64,000 bases of DNA from VRUE01 sp963730315. Its GTDB lineage: Bacteria > Actinomycetota > Thermoleophilia > Solirubrobacterales > 70-9. A model generated the notes under the pieces. It searched no databases. It was not told the origin of the DNA and saw only the letters and a list, made by a program, of their open reading frames with translations. A program made the position numbers and the translations under genes. Of the stretch, positions 18,768 to 30,163 are shown in pieces; position 1 is the first letter of the stretch; the number at the start of each line of letters is the position of its first letter. Location of the stretch: contig CAVSRD010000018.1 in assembly GCA_963730315.1 (NCBI GenBank), positions 80,360 through 144,359 of the forward strand. Reading direction: 5' to 3'.

Positions 18768-18919
18768 CTCCTTGCCTCCTTCGATCTCTGCCTCGATGCT
18801 ACGTGGGTGGTGAGGGGGCTACAAGGGGGCGTACTACGGACGGGTTCGGGAGGAGGGGCCGGGTGCTTCTCCTGCGGTGGGCCAACCTGGGGGCAGGAGG
18901 GACACCCGCTTCCTCTCTC

Positions 18920-19543
18920 TCACAGCCGCCGGGCGAAGGTGACCGCGACGACGCGGACCGCGCCGGCGGAGCGGAGGGCCCGGGCGCAGGCGGAGAGCGT
19001 CGCGCCGGTGGTCAGCACGTCGTCGACGAGCAGGACGCTGCGCGGGACGTCGCCGACCGCGCGGATCCGGGGCGGGTGGCCGACCCGCTGGGCGCGCCGC
19101 CTGCCGAGCTGGCGGCCGGCGCCGCGGCGGGCCAGGCACGGAGCGAGCGGCAGCTCGGTCCGCTCGGCCAGCGCCGCCGCCAGCTCGGCCGCGGGGTCGA
19201 AGCCGCGGGCGCGGGTGCGCAGCGGGGCCGTCGGGACCGGGACGATCGTCCCGCTGAGCAGGTCGGCCGGGGCGAGCCACTGGATCCGGTCGGCCATCAG
19301 CCCCGCCACGGGCAGCAGGCGGCGGAACTTGAGGGCGCCGACGAGGTTGCGGGCGACGTCCTCGTGGGGGGCGGAGGACCAGGCGCGGTCGATGCCGGGC
19401 GGGCCGCTGCCGGCGATCGGGTCGGCGGCGGCGAGGCGGCGAGCGCAGCGGGTGCAGACGATCGCCTCCGGACGGCAGGTGCGCCCGCAGGACGCGCAGA
19501 GCGGCGGCGCCAGGCCGGCGACGACGGCGTGGAGGAGCTTCAT
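18920..19543 (-). CDS. ComF-family phosphoribosyltransferase-like protein
   Basis: The 207-residue protein has an N-terminal zinc-ribbon (CASCGRTCRPEAIVCTRC, about residues 16-33), then a phosphoribosyltransferase fold with VPVPTAPLRTRARGFDPA and the PRPP loop VLLVDDVLTTGATL. In other bacteria ComF proteins act in DNA uptake or fork processing; the reaction is unknown. It stands alone between the nucleotidyltransferase gene and hpf. Confidence 0.85.
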   Translation of the reverse strand: MKLLHAVVAGLAPPLCASCGRTCRPEAIVCTRCARRLAAADPIAGSGPPGIDRAWSSAPHEDVARNLVGALKFRRLLPVAGLMADRIQWLAPADLLSGTIVPVPTAPLRTRARGFDPAAELAAALAERTELPLAPCLARRGAGRQLGRRRAQRVGHPPRIRAVGDVPRSVLLVDDVLTTGATLSACARALRSAGAVRVVAVTFARRL

Positions 19544-19615
19544 GCCCCGATCCTGCGGGCCGGCGGCGCGCCCGTGGCGCGCAGAACGTCAAAAGTGCGT
19601 CAACTAACCGTCAGC

Positions 19616-20612
19616 TCACTCGGCCATGCGGGCCGCGATGCCGCCGACCAGGATCGCCCCGGGCGGCAGCTCGGCCCCCTCGAGCAGGATCGCGTCGCGG
19701 ATCAGGGCGCCGTCGCCGATCCGGCAGCCGTCGCCGAGGATCGCCGGGCCCTCGATCCGCACGCCCTCCCCCAGCTCGACTCCGGTCCCGATCAGGGCGG
19801 GCGCGGTCACCTCGGCGCCCCCGAGCGGGCTGGCGGAGCGGACGCCGTCGGCCACCTCGGGCGCCCCCGGCTCGACCGCCACCTCGCCGCGCAGCGCGTC
19901 GAGGTTGCCCTCGCGCAGCTCGTCGAGGTTGCCGATGTCGTTCCAGTAGGCGTCGATCTCGTGCGAGTAGAAGGGCACGTCGGCCTCCAGCAGCGCCGGG
20001 AAGACGTCCTTGGCCCAGTCGGCGAACTCCGGCGGGTCGTCGGGGCCGGCGTCGTTGCTCGTCCCCGGCTCGGGGAAGTAGTCGAAGATCTCGGCGCGGA
20101 ACATGTAGATGCAGGTGTTGGCCAGGTCGGAGAGCGCCTCGGCCGGGTCGGGCTTCTCCTGGAAGCCCTGGATGCGGCCCTCGCCGTCGGCGATCACGAC
20201 GCCGAACTGGTCGGTGTCGGCGACCCGCTTCGTCGCCATCGTGACCAGCCCGTCGTGGGACTCGTGGAACTCCCGCATCGCCGCGAGGTCGAGGTCGGTC
20301 AGCGCGTCCCCGGCGACGACCAGGAACGAGTCGCCGAGGAAGCCGGCGGCGTTGCGGACGCCGCCCGCGGTCCCCAGCAGCTTCTCCTCGCGGCTGTAGG
20401 AGAGGTCGATCCCGAAGGCCGAGCCGTCGCCGAAGTGGCCCTCGATCGTCTCCGGGAACCAGTGCAGGTTGGCGATCGCCTCGCCGAAGCCGTGCCGCGC
20501 CAGCAGCCGCACCGTGTGCTCCATCACCGGCCGGTTCAGCACCGGCACCATCGGCTTCGGCATCGCGTAGGTGATCGGCCGCAGCCGGGTGCCGAGCCCG
20601 GCCGCAGATCAT
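19616..20612 (-). CDS. Sugar-phosphate nucleotidyltransferase, N-terminus frame-broken
   Basis: From MPKPMVPVLNRPVMEHT onward the frame is intact and shows a nucleotidyltransferase fold (VVAGDALTDLDL, FQEKP, YWNDIG) followed by left-handed beta-helix hexapeptide repeats, as in mannose-1-phosphate guanylyltransferase or glucose-1-phosphate nucleotidyltransferases. The conserved start, GLGTRLRPITYA, lies just before it, but the frame meets a TGA near 20610. An ATG at 20612 followed by ATCTGCGGCCGGGCTC would read as the expected ILAAGLGTRLRP if two bases were restored near 20600-20608. I treat this as a sequence error. Confidence 0.8.
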
Positions 20613-20694
20613 CGCACAGGTCCCCGCCGCCGGACGTGCGATGCCTTCTATCAACTCAGGCACTCGCGGAAGCAGAGGAGGCGGCGGCGATGCC

Positions 20695-22113
<1,419 letters not shown>

Positions 22114-22151
22114 CGATTCCTTTCTTCGTCTGTCGGTCGGCGCGAAGGATA

Positions 22152-22201
22152 GACGTGCCGTCGCTTCGAGGCCAATATGGGCACCGAATCGACGGCACGT
22201 C
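22152..22201. repeat. 12-bp inverted repeat upstream of ahcY
   Basis: GACGTGCCGTCG (22152-22163) and CGACGGCACGTC (22190-22201) are perfect complements around a 26-nt loop. The pair sits in the 103-nt gap between the phosphosugar isomerase stop and the ahcY start. On the minus transcript it could end the upstream unit or control ahcY. The loop does not show the S-adenosylhomocysteine riboswitch consensus as I know it, and no U-run follows. Confidence 0.55.
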
Positions 22202-22216
22202 CCCGGGGGCGGGGAT

Positions 22217-23200
22217 CTAGGGGCGGCCGAGCGCGGCCTTGAGGCGGTCGATCGCCTCGACCGGGGTCGGGTCGACTCCGCGCGCCTCGGCCAGCTCGAC
22301 CGAGACCAGGTCGCCGAGCATCACCGCCCAGAGCAGGCGCTCGACCCGCGTCTCGCCGACCGTCTCGACCCGCACGACCTCGGCGCCGCAGGAGGCGATC
22401 GCCTCGGCGGTCAGCTCGAAGCGGCGGCGCTCGCGCGGGTGCTGGTCGGAGTCCTCGAGCAGGACCGCGGAGAGCCCGGCGGCGACGGCGCCGTCCCAGC
22501 CGCAGATCTCGTTGTGGTCGGCCTCGGGCAGCTCCGCGAAGAAGGCGGGCAGCTTCGCGTTCTCGTTGACCTGGGTCTTCCAGCGTCTCGCCGCCGGGGC
22601 GGTCAGGTCGGCGCCGTAGACGACCGGCGGGACCTCGCCGAGGCGGGCGGCGACCTCCGCGGCCCGCGCCCGCAGCTCGTCCGAGCGGTCCTCGAGGAAG
22701 CCCGCGGCGACGTCGATCTCGGTGTGCAGGCGCGGTCCCGCGCCGGCCAGGGCGGCGACCTCGGCGGCGGCGGCGAACATGTAGGCGACCGCCGCCCGCG
22801 GCTGCAGGATCCCGGGCAGGCCGACCACCGGCACGCCGGCCGCCCGCGCGGCGTCGACCAGGGCGCCGCCGGTGCTGACCACGATCCGGCGGGCGCCGAG
22901 CGCCTCGGCGGCGGCGAAGCAGGCCAGCGTCTCCTCGGTGTCGCCCGAGTAGCTGCTCGCGAGCACGGTCCACTCCGGGGTCGCCCAGCTCGGCAGCTCG
23001 TAGCCGCGCACGGTGAGCAGCGGCCGCGTCAGGCGGTCGCCGAGCGCCGCCGCCGCCAGGTCGCCGCCGATCGCCGAGCCGCCCATCCCGCAGACCAGCA
23101 CCCCCGCCGCCTCCCCCGGCTCGAGCCGCGCCGACTCGATCCGCCACAGCGCGTCGCGCAGGTGGTCCGGGATCGCGAGGATGTCGTCGAGCATGGTCAT
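22217..23200 (-). CDS. Bifunctional phosphoglucose/phosphomannose isomerase (SIS domain)
   Basis: The 327-residue protein has two SIS folds: VCGMGGSAIGGD and ASSYSGDTEETL in the first, and a second half with the catalytic-region NENAKLPAFFAELPEADHNEICG and SDQHPRERRR. These match the PGI/PMI enzymes of archaea and actinobacteria that interconvert fructose 6-phosphate with glucose or mannose 6-phosphate. The start overlaps the stop of the nucleotidyltransferase gene (ATGA), consistent with joint GDP-mannose-type precursor supply. Confidence 0.88.
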   Translation of the reverse strand: MTMLDDILAIPDHLRDALWRIESARLEPGEAAGVLVCGMGGSAIGGDLAAAALGDRLTRPLLTVRGYELPSWATPEWTVLASSYSGDTEETLACFAAAEALGARRIVVSTGGALVDAARAAGVPVVGLPGILQPRAAVAYMFAAAAEVAALAGAGPRLHTEIDVAAGFLEDRSDELRARAAEVAARLGEVPPVVYGADLTAPAARRWKTQVNENAKLPAFFAELPEADHNEICGWDGAVAAGLSAVLLEDSDQHPRERRRFELTAEAIASCGAEVVRVETVGETRVERLLWAVMLGDLVSVELAEARGVDPTPVEAIDRLKAALGRP

Positions 23201-24181
23201 CCCGCCACCCTCTCATCGGCGGCGGCGACCGCGCCGCGGACCTCGGCGCCGGCGGGGACCCGCGCCCCCGGCGCGAGGATCGAGCCGCTGACCCGCGCCC
23301 GCTCGCCGACCTCGCAGCCCTCCAGCAGCACCGACTCGCTCAGCTCCGCGCCGCGCCCCACCCGGCAGCCGGGGGAGAGCACGACGCGGGGGCCGACCGT
23401 CGCGTCATCCGCCGCCTCCGCGTCGGCCGCCACCAGCACGCCGGGCGCGGTCGGCTCGACCCGCGTCTCCACCCGGCCCTCGAGGATGTCCCAGCTCGCC
23501 TGCAGGTAGCGCTCCGGCGTGCCGATGTCCATCCAGTAGCCGTCCAGCGACCAGCCCATGCAGACCCTCGCCGACCAGCCGCGGGAAGACGTCGCGCTCG
23601 ATCGAGACGCTCTCGCCCGGCGGGACCAGGTCCAGCACCGAGCGCTCCAGCACGTACATGCCGGCGTTGACCTCGCCCGGCGCCGCCTCGCCGGTCTTCT
23701 CGAGGAAGGCCAGCACCTCCCCCTCCTCGCCGCTGTGGACCAGCCCGAAGGCGGAGGAGTCCTCGACCGGGTGCAGGGCGATCGTCGCGGCTGCGGCCCG
23801 CTCCTCGTGGGCGCACAGCAGCGCGCTCAGGTCGAGGTCGGTGAGCACGTCGCCGTTCAGCGCCAGGAAGCGATCGTCGAGCTCCTCGCCCAGCGCGTCG
23901 GCGGCGAAGCGGATCGCGCCGGCGGTGCCCAGCGGCTCGGGCTCGACCACGTAGCGGATGCGGACCCCCGCCCGCTCCTCCTCGCCGGCCAGCGCCTCGC
24001 GCAGCACGTCGGGCAGGAAGCCGCAGGCGAGCACCACCTCGGTCACCCCGTGCCCGGCCAGCCACTCGATCATGTAGGCGAGGAAGGGGCGGTCGACCAG
24101 GGTCAGCGCCGGCTTCGGCACGGTCTCGGTCAGCGGGCGCAGCCGCGTCCCCCTGCCCCCGACTAGGACGATCGCCTGCAT
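23197..24181 (-). CDS. Mannose-1-phosphate guanylyltransferase-like protein, one frameshift
   Basis: The product starts MQAIVLVGGRGTRLRPLTETVPKP with the nucleotide-binding signature, continues with LNGDVLTDLDL and FLEKTGEAAPGEVNAGMYVLE, and ends in hexapeptide beta-helix repeats. Around 23557 the frame changes: ...VGEGLHG is followed in the next frame by WSLDGYWMDIGTPERYL, a continuous family match, so one extra G in a GGG run is likely. The corrected protein has about 327 residues. It is coupled to the isomerase downstream and lies 4 nt after the UDP-glucose dehydrogenase stop. Substrate (mannose or glucose 1-phosphate) is not certain. Confidence 0.85.
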
Positions 24182-24185
24182 CGTC

Positions 24186-25491
24186 TCAGCGCGCCGTCGC
24201 TTCGCGGGCGATGCCTCTGCCGATCCCCTCGTACTCGAACCCCGCGGCGCGCAGCGCCTCGGGGTCGAGGAAGTTGCGGCCGTCGACGAGCAGCGGCCGC
24301 GCCATCCGGCCCGCCGCCTCGGCCCAGTCCAGCTCGGCGAACTCCGGCCACTCGGTGACCAGCACCGCGGCATCGGCGCCTTCGAGCGCCTCGAGCGCCG
24401 AGTCGCACATCTCGACCTCGGGCAGCTCCTCCTTGGCGCGCCGCATCGCCACCGGATCGTAAGCGCTCACGGCCGCCCCCTCGCCGTGCAGCCGGGCGGC
24501 GAGCACGAGGCTGGACGCCCCCCGCATGTCGTCGGTGTCGGGCTTGAAGGAGAGGCCGAGCAAGCGCGACCCGCCTTCCGACCAGGGAGCCGAGGTGGTT
24601 GGTCAGCTTCTTGATCACCCGCCGCTTCTGCAGCTCGTTCACCTCGATCACCGCGCTCAGCAGCTGGAAGTGGTACCCGGAGTTGGCTGCGAGCTGCTTC
24701 AGCGCGGACACGTCCTTGCTGAAGCAGGAGCCGCCCCAGCCCAGCCCGGCCTGCAGGAACTTCGGCCCGATCCGGTCGTCGAGGCCGACCCCGCGGGCGA
24801 CGTCGCGCACGTCGGCGCCGACCTCCTCGCAGACGTTGGCGATCTCGTTGACGAAGGAGATCTTCGCCGCGAGAAAGGCGTTCGACGCCAGCTTGATCAT
24901 CTCGGCGCTGGTCACGTCGGTCTCCACCAGCTCGCCCCCAAGCGGCTCGTAGAGGTCGGCGACCATGGCGCGCGCCGCCTCGTCCCCCGGGTCGGCGCCG
25001 ATCACGACCCGGTCGGGGTGGAGGAAGTCCCGGATCGCGCTGCCCTCCTTGAGGAACTCGGGGCAGGAGACGTAGGCGAGACCGCCGAGGTCGCGCTTGA
25101 TCGCGGTCCCGGTCCCGGCCGGCACGGTGCTCTTCATCACCAGCACGCGATCGCCGTCGGCGCGCAGCTCGTCGACCACCGAGCGGACCCGCGAGAGGTC
25201 GGCGTCGCCGGAGGCGGTCGGCGGCGTGTCGACGCAGACGAACAGCAGCCGCGCCGCCTCCAGCACGTCCGCCATCTCGGTCGTGAAGCTGAGGCGCTCC
25301 GCGTTGCGGGCGAGCAGCTCCTCGAGGCCCGGCTCGTGGATCGTCATCTCGCCCCGCGAGAGCGCCTCGACCTTCTCGGCGACGATGTCGCGGGCGACCA
25401 CCCGGTGCCCCAGCTCGGCGAAGCAGGCGGCGGTCACCAGCCCGACCCATCCGACCCCGATCACTCCGATCGGCTCCCTGCCCTGCGTCAT
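24186..25491 (-). CDS. ugd: UDP-glucose 6-dehydrogenase, one frameshift
   Basis: The enzyme oxidises UDP-glucose to UDP-glucuronate with NAD. The N-terminal Rossmann motif is IGVIGVGWVGLVTAACFAELGH, the catalytic cysteine is in GWGGSCFSKD, and the C-terminal domain has GLSFKPDTDDMRGASS and the LVDGRNFLD end. Near 24564 the frame slips (one extra base between GTCGCG and TTGCTCGGC), splitting the frame between the central and C-terminal domains. Both halves are well conserved, so a sequence error is likely. The ATG overlaps the stop of the LCP gene (ATGA). Confidence 0.9.
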
Positions 25492-27098
25492 CGCTGCCCC
25501 CTCCCCTTCCTCGGCTTGCGGTTCGGGATTATCACCCTTGCGGAGCGCGCCATCCCGATCATCTGATCGTTGGTCAGCGCGCGCAGCAGGCTGTTCGAGA
25601 CCCAGTAGGTGCTTCCGCCCCGGTGCCAGGCGACCAGCTGCACCCGGTCGCCGTCGAGGAAGATCTCGTACTCGCGACCGCGGATCGTCTGCGTGATGCT
25701 CGGCCCGTTCAGAAGCGGCGGGTCGCTCCAGCCCTGGATGCCCTGCACGCCGAAGTAGTGAACCCCGTCCGGCAGTTCGAGCGTCACCACCATCCGGTAG
25801 GCGCCGTGGCGGTTGCCGTCGGTGTCCTTCAAGTGGTAGACGCGCGGGTCGTGGATCTTCAGGTAGGGGTTGCTTTCCTCGTAGACGGCGCCGGAGGGCA
25901 GGCGGCCCGGGTAGAAGACCGGGAAGCCGTTGCTGACCTTTCGCGCGACCAGCTTGGCCTCGGCCTTGCCGGCTTCGGCGGCCGGCACCAGCCCGTCGCT
26001 GCCCGGCGGCCTCGTCTTCAGCTTCGGCTTCTTCTTCCTTGCCTTCCCCCTCCTCTTCTTCGCCTTGCCGCCCTTCGATTCGGCCTTGTCGAGCGAGCCG
26101 CGCGGGCCGCCGCTCGCTTCGAGGCCGAGGAACTTGTCGACCGCCCCCTGGATCGCCGTATGCGAGGCGTAGACGTAGCTCGGGCTGAGTTCGGCCGGGA
26201 AGTCGATCTCGTTGATTTCCGCGTTGCGCGAGGCGATGAAGAGCTTCATCACTTCGAGCATCGTCTCCTTGTCGCTGATGTCGGAGGTCGTGTATTCGGT
26301 GAAGATGTCGATCAGGTCGTTGCGGCCGAGCACCAGATCCGAGATCGGCACCCGCTGGCGGGCGGCGCTGAGGAAGTCCTGCTGGCGAGCGGAGCGGACG
26401 ATGTCGGTGTCGGTGTGGCGATAGCGCACGTACTGCAGCGCCTTCTTCCCGCACATCAGCTGGTAGCCGGGCTGCACGTTGATTTCCGAGTACTGCTCGG
26501 AGGGCGGCAGGCCGAGGTTGGAGTGGTAGTAGCGGCGATCGACGTCGACGTAGACGCAGCCGATCGCGTAGACGGCGCGAACGAAGCCGAGGAAGTCGAC
26601 GTTGACGATGTGGTTGATCGGCAGCCCGGTCAGTTCCTTCACCACCCGCAGGGTCAGCTTCGGGCCGCCCAGCGTGTAGGCCTCGTTGAACCTGGCCATC
26701 CCGCGGCCGGGGATTTCTACCTTCAGGTCGCGCGGAATCGACATCAGCGCGATCGCGTTGCGGTCGGGATCGAGGCGCAGCAGGATCGTCGTGTCGGAGC
26801 GGCCGGGGTCGCCGGGTTCGCTGGCCCGCTTGTCGGAGCCGAGGATCAGGATGTTCTCCGGTTCGCCGCCGTGGGTTTTCGCGAGGATCCGCTGGACTTT
26901 GTTTTTCAGCACGTTGTGGTGCGAGAGGGCGGTGGCGATGCTGCCGAGGTAGAGAAGGACGCTGGCGGCGGTCGCTGCCGCGGTGACGCTGACGATCAGC
27001 ACCGAGGCGAGCGTGAAGCGCCACCAGTAGCGCTTGCGCTTCGGCGGCGGCTCGTGGTCGCCGGAGGGGGGCGGCTTCTTGAAGGTCGGCTCGATCAT
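25488..27098 (-). CDS. LytR-CpsA-Psr (LCP) family cell-wall glycopolymer transferase
   Basis: The 536-residue protein has a cytoplasmic basic N-terminus, one transmembrane helix (about 26-52) and an extracytoplasmic LCP domain with ILGSDKR, RSDTTILLRLDPDRNAIALMSIPRDLKVEIPG and the RYRHTDTDIVRSARQQDFL motif whose arginines bind the pyrophosphate of the lipid donor. LCP enzymes attach wall polymers to peptidoglycan. The C-terminal 200 residues hold a Lys/Arg-rich linker (KKRRGKARKKKPK) and a further domain resembling LytR C-terminal regions. It heads a run with ugd and nucleotide-sugar genes. Confidence 0.88.
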   Translation of the reverse strand: MIEPTFKKPPPSGDHEPPPKRKRYWWRFTLASVLIVSVTAAATAASVLLYLGSIATALSHHNVLKNKVQRILAKTHGGEPENILILGSDKRASEPGDPGRSDTTILLRLDPDRNAIALMSIPRDLKVEIPGRGMARFNEAYTLGGPKLTLRVVKELTGLPINHIVNVDFLGFVRAVYAIGCVYVDVDRRYYHSNLGLPPSEQYSEINVQPGYQLMCGKKALQYVRYRHTDTDIVRSARQQDFLSAARQRVPISDLVLGRNDLIDIFTEYTTSDISDKETMLEVMKLFIASRNAEINEIDFPAELSPSYVYASHTAIQGAVDKFLGLEASGGPRGSLDKAESKGGKAKKRRGKARKKKPKLKTRPPGSDGLVPAAEAGKAEAKLVARKVSNGFPVFYPGRLPSGAVYEESNPYLKIHDPRVYHLKDTDGNRHGAYRMVVTLELPDGVHYFGVQGIQGWSDPPLLNGPSITQTIRGREYEIFLDGDRVQLVAWHRGGSTYWVSNSLLRALTNDQMIGMARSARVIIPNRKPRKGRGQR

Positions 27099-27108
27099 CG
27101 CGCCTCGC

Positions 27109-28196
27109 TCAGCCTGCGAGCCGATCCGGGATCGCCCGCAGGAACGAGTCGAGCGTCTGCCGGTAGACACGCAACGAGGCGACCGAGACCCACTCGGCCG
27201 GCCCGTGGTGCCCTTCCCCGACCGGGCCGAACTCGACCGCCGGCACGCCGGCGCGCAGGAAGGAGACCGCGTCGGAGGCGCCGTCGCGCCCGACGCTCAT
27301 CGGCTCGCCGTCGTGGTGGGCGCGGGCAGCCTCGCGCAGCGCCCGCACGAAGGGGGACTCCCGGTCGACGACCGCCGGCGGCCGGGTGAACAGGGCGCTC
27401 ACCTCGACGTCGGGGAGTCCGCCGACCTGCTCCAGCACCTCGTCCGGCTCCTGGTCGGGCAGGTATCGGATGTCGACGTCGATCGCGCATCGGTCGGGCA
27501 CCTTGTTGAGCGCATCGCCGCCCACGATCCGGCCGAGGTTGATCGAGGGGCGGTCGAACAGCTCCGAGCTGTGCCGCGCAAACGGTAGCGACTCGATGCT
27601 GCGGAAAACGTCGTGCGCCTTCAGCACCGCGTTGTCGCCCAGCCACGGAGTGGCGCCGTGGGCGGCGACGCCGCTCACCTCCAGCCGCAGCGCCAGCACC
27701 CCCTTCGCCTCGACCCCGATCTGCAGGTCGGTCGGCTCGCCGGTGATCGCGAAGTCGCCGAGGAAGCCGCCGTCGACCAGGTGGTCGCTGCCCCGGTCGG
27801 CCTCCTCCTCGGACTCCTCGTCGCCGACGATCCCCAGCCGCACCCTGACCCCGTCCTGGTCGCGCATCGCCGCCGTTGTCACCAGCATCGCCGCCAGGGC
27901 GCCCTTCATGTCGTAGGCGCCGCGCCCGTAGAGGCGGTCGCCCTCGAGGCGCGGGTCGAACTGGCCGGGCCGCCCGGGCACGACGTCGAGGTGGCCGTGC
28001 AGGACGACCGTCGGCGCGCCCTCCGGACCGACCTCGGCTCGCAGCACCGGCAGCCCCGAACCTCCTCGGTGGAGACCTCGATCCCCCGCGCTTCCAACCA
28101 CCCCTCGACGAACCCTGCGGCTTCGAGCACTCCATCCGGCTCCGAGGTGTCGTAGCCGATCAACCGCGTAGCAAGCGCAACCAGCTCATCGCTCAT
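27109..28196 (-). CDS. M20 family metallopeptidase (ArgE/DapE-like), one frameshift
   Basis: The start at 28196 has a GAGGAG ribosome site. N-terminal residues MSDELVALATRLIGYDTSEPDGVLEAAGFVEGWLEARGIEVSTEEVRG lie in one frame. The rest (LPVLRAEVGPEGAPTVVLHGHLDVVPG, GRGAYDMKGALAAML, IVGDEESEEE) lies in another, joined if one G is restored in the GGGG run near 28057. The zinc ligands of M20 enzymes are visible (HGHLD, D in GAYDMKG, EE pair). Members hydrolyse N-acyl amino acids such as acetylornithine or succinyl-diaminopimelate; the substrate is open. Confidence 0.85.
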
Positions 28197-28237
28197 CAGC
28201 TGGAGCTCCTCGCTGAGCGGCTGGGGAGGGACGGGCT

Positions 28238-28283
28238 GGTGCGTCTCCGCGGGAATGTGGCCAAATTTCCGCGGAGGCGCACC
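28238..28283. terminator. Long hairpin downstream of atpC
   Basis: Two 18-nt arms (28238-28255 and 28266-28283) pair at all positions counting two G-U wobbles, around a 10-nt loop. The hairpin lies 13 nt past the atpC stop (minus strand), between the ATP synthase operon and the M20 peptidase gene, so it is well placed as the operon terminator. No U-run follows, as is common in high-GC actinobacteria. Confidence 0.65.
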
Positions 28284-28295
28284 GGTTCGTCCCAC

Positions 28296-28706
28296 TCACC
28301 CCTGGGCGATAGCGAGGAACGCCTCGGCCCGGTCGCGGTCTTTCTCCGCCCGCGCCCACTGGCCGCTGCCCTGCTCGGACTCGCCGAGCCGCTGCTCGGC
28401 GTCGGCGAGCTGCTCCTTCAGCGCCGCCGCGTCGAGGTCCTCGGGCGCGATCGCCTCCTCGAGCAGCAGCCGCGCGTGGTTGCCGAACACCTGCAGCCAG
28501 CCGTGCGCCTGCGCGTAGCGCCTCGTCTCCGCATCGCCGAGGTGGAGCCGCAGCTCGGCCGGCCGCAGTTCGGCCAGCAGCGGCGCGTGGTTGGCGAGGA
28601 TGCCGATCTCGCCGACCGCGGTCCGGGTCGAGACCTGGCGCACCTCGCCGCCGAAGACCTCCCCCTCCGGGGTGAGGACTTCGACCTCGAAGCGGCTATC
28701 GGTCAT
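28296..28706 (-). CDS. atpC: ATP synthase F1 epsilon subunit
   Basis: The 136-residue epsilon subunit has the beta-sandwich (FEVEVLTPEGEVFGGEVRQVSTRTAVGEIGILANHAPLLAEL) and the C-terminal two-helix region (LKEQLADAEQRLGESEQG) that regulates rotation. It is the last gene of the operon and overlaps the end of atpD by 11 nt. Confidence 0.93.
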   Translation of the reverse strand: MTDSRFEVEVLTPEGEVFGGEVRQVSTRTAVGEIGILANHAPLLAELRPAELRLHLGDAETRRYAQAHGWLQVFGNHARLLLEEAIAPEDLDAAALKEQLADAEQRLGESEQGSGQWARAEKDRDRAEAFLAIAQG

Positions 28707-30117
28707 CGCCCGCGGTCACCTGGTCGATGCCGCCCTTCATGTAGAAGGCGCCCTCGGGCAGCTCGTCGTGCTCGCCGTCGAGGATCTCGCGGAAGCCGCG
28801 CACCGTCTCGGCCACCGGCACGTACTCGCCGCTGCGTCCGGTGAACTGCTCGGCGACGAAGAACGGCTGCGCTGAGGAAGCGCTCGATCTTGCGCGCCCG
28901 CGAGACCGTCTGCTTGTCCTCGTCGGAGAGCTCGTCGATGCCGAGGATCGCGATGATGTCCTGCAGCTCCTTGTAGCGCTGCAGCACCTCCTGCACCTCG
29001 GTCGCGGTGCGGTAGTGGTCCTCGCCGACCACGTCCGGCTTGAGGATCGTCGAGGTCGAGTCGAGCGGGTCGACCGCGGGGTAGATCCCCTTCTCGGAGA
29101 TCGCCCGCGAGAGCGTCGTCGTCGCGTTGAGGTGGGCGAAGACCGAGGCCGGCGCCGGGTCGGTGAGGTCGTCGGCGGGGACGTAGATCGCCTGCACCGA
29201 GGTCACCGAGCCGCGCTCGGTCGAGGTGATCCGCTCCTGCAGTCCGCCCATCTCGGTCTCCAGGGTCGGCTGGTAGCCGACCGCGGAGGGCATCCGGCCG
29301 AGCAGGGCCGAGACCTCCGAGCCCGCCTGCACGAAGCGGAAGATGTTGTCGATGAACAGCAGCACGTCCTGGCCGCCCTGCTCGCGGAAGTATTCGGCCA
29401 TCGTCAGGCCCGAGAGGGCGACCCGCAGGCGGGCGCCGGGCGGCTCGTTCATCTGGCCGAAGACGAGCATCGTCTTGTCGATCACGCCCGACTCCTTCAT
29501 CTCGAGCCAGAGGTCGTTGCCCTCGCGCGAGCGCTCGCCGACGCCGCAGAAGGCCGAGAGGCCCTTCGTGCTCTTCGCCGATGTTGCGGATCAGCTCCTG
29601 GATCAGCACCGTCTTGCCGACCCCGGCGCCGCCGAACAGCCCGACCTTGCCGCCCTTCGCGTAGGGGGCGAGCAGGTCGATCACCTTGATCCCCGTCTCG
29701 AGGATCTCCTGGGTCGGGGTCAGTTCCTCGACGTCGGGCGCCGGGCGGTGGATCGGCCAGCGCTCCCCGGCCTCGACCGGCTCGCCGAGGTCGATCGGGT
29801 CGCCGAGCAGGTTGAAGATCCGGCCCAGCGTCGCCTCGCCGACCGGGACGGTGATCGGCCCGCCGGTGTCGATCACCTTGTCGCCGCGCTGCAGGCCGTC
29901 GGTGGCGTCCATCGCCACGGTGCGCACCCGGTCGTCGCCGAGGTGCTGCTGCACCTCGCAGACCAGCTCGGTCGCCTCGCGGTCCTCGTCGCCGGCCATC
30001 TCGATCTTCACCGCCGAGTAGATCCCCGGCAGCCGCTCGGCGAAGACCGCGTCGACGACGACGCCGGTCACCTGCTCGACCCGTCCCACGTTCGCTCCGT
30101 TCGTTGCTCTCAGCCAT
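28696..30117 (-). CDS. atpD: ATP synthase F1 beta subunit, frame-broken
   Basis: This is the catalytic subunit: GGAGVGKTVLIQELIRNI (P-loop), LSAFCGVGERSREGNDLWLEM, and the C-terminal VAEQFTGRSGEYVPVAETVRGFREIL are all present but in different frames. One extra base near 29561 (after GEEHEG) and one near 28870 (KIERFLS then QPFFVAEQ) break the frame. A third inconsistency lies near 30090, where the ATG at 30117, which has an AAGGA site, is out of frame with GRVEQVTGVVVDAVF. The corrected protein would be about 473 residues. A broken atpD would disable the ATPase, so consensus errors are the best explanation. Confidence 0.9.
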
Positions 30118-30163
30118 TCGTTCCTTTTCTCTCGTGAAAATCGCTTGCTCTCGCATCCAGCGC

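Noticed and set aside
22114..22216. S-adenosylhomocysteine riboswitch upstream of ahcY
   Set aside because: A stem-loop is present, but I could not match the conserved core of that riboswitch class by eye; it is reported only as an inverted repeat.
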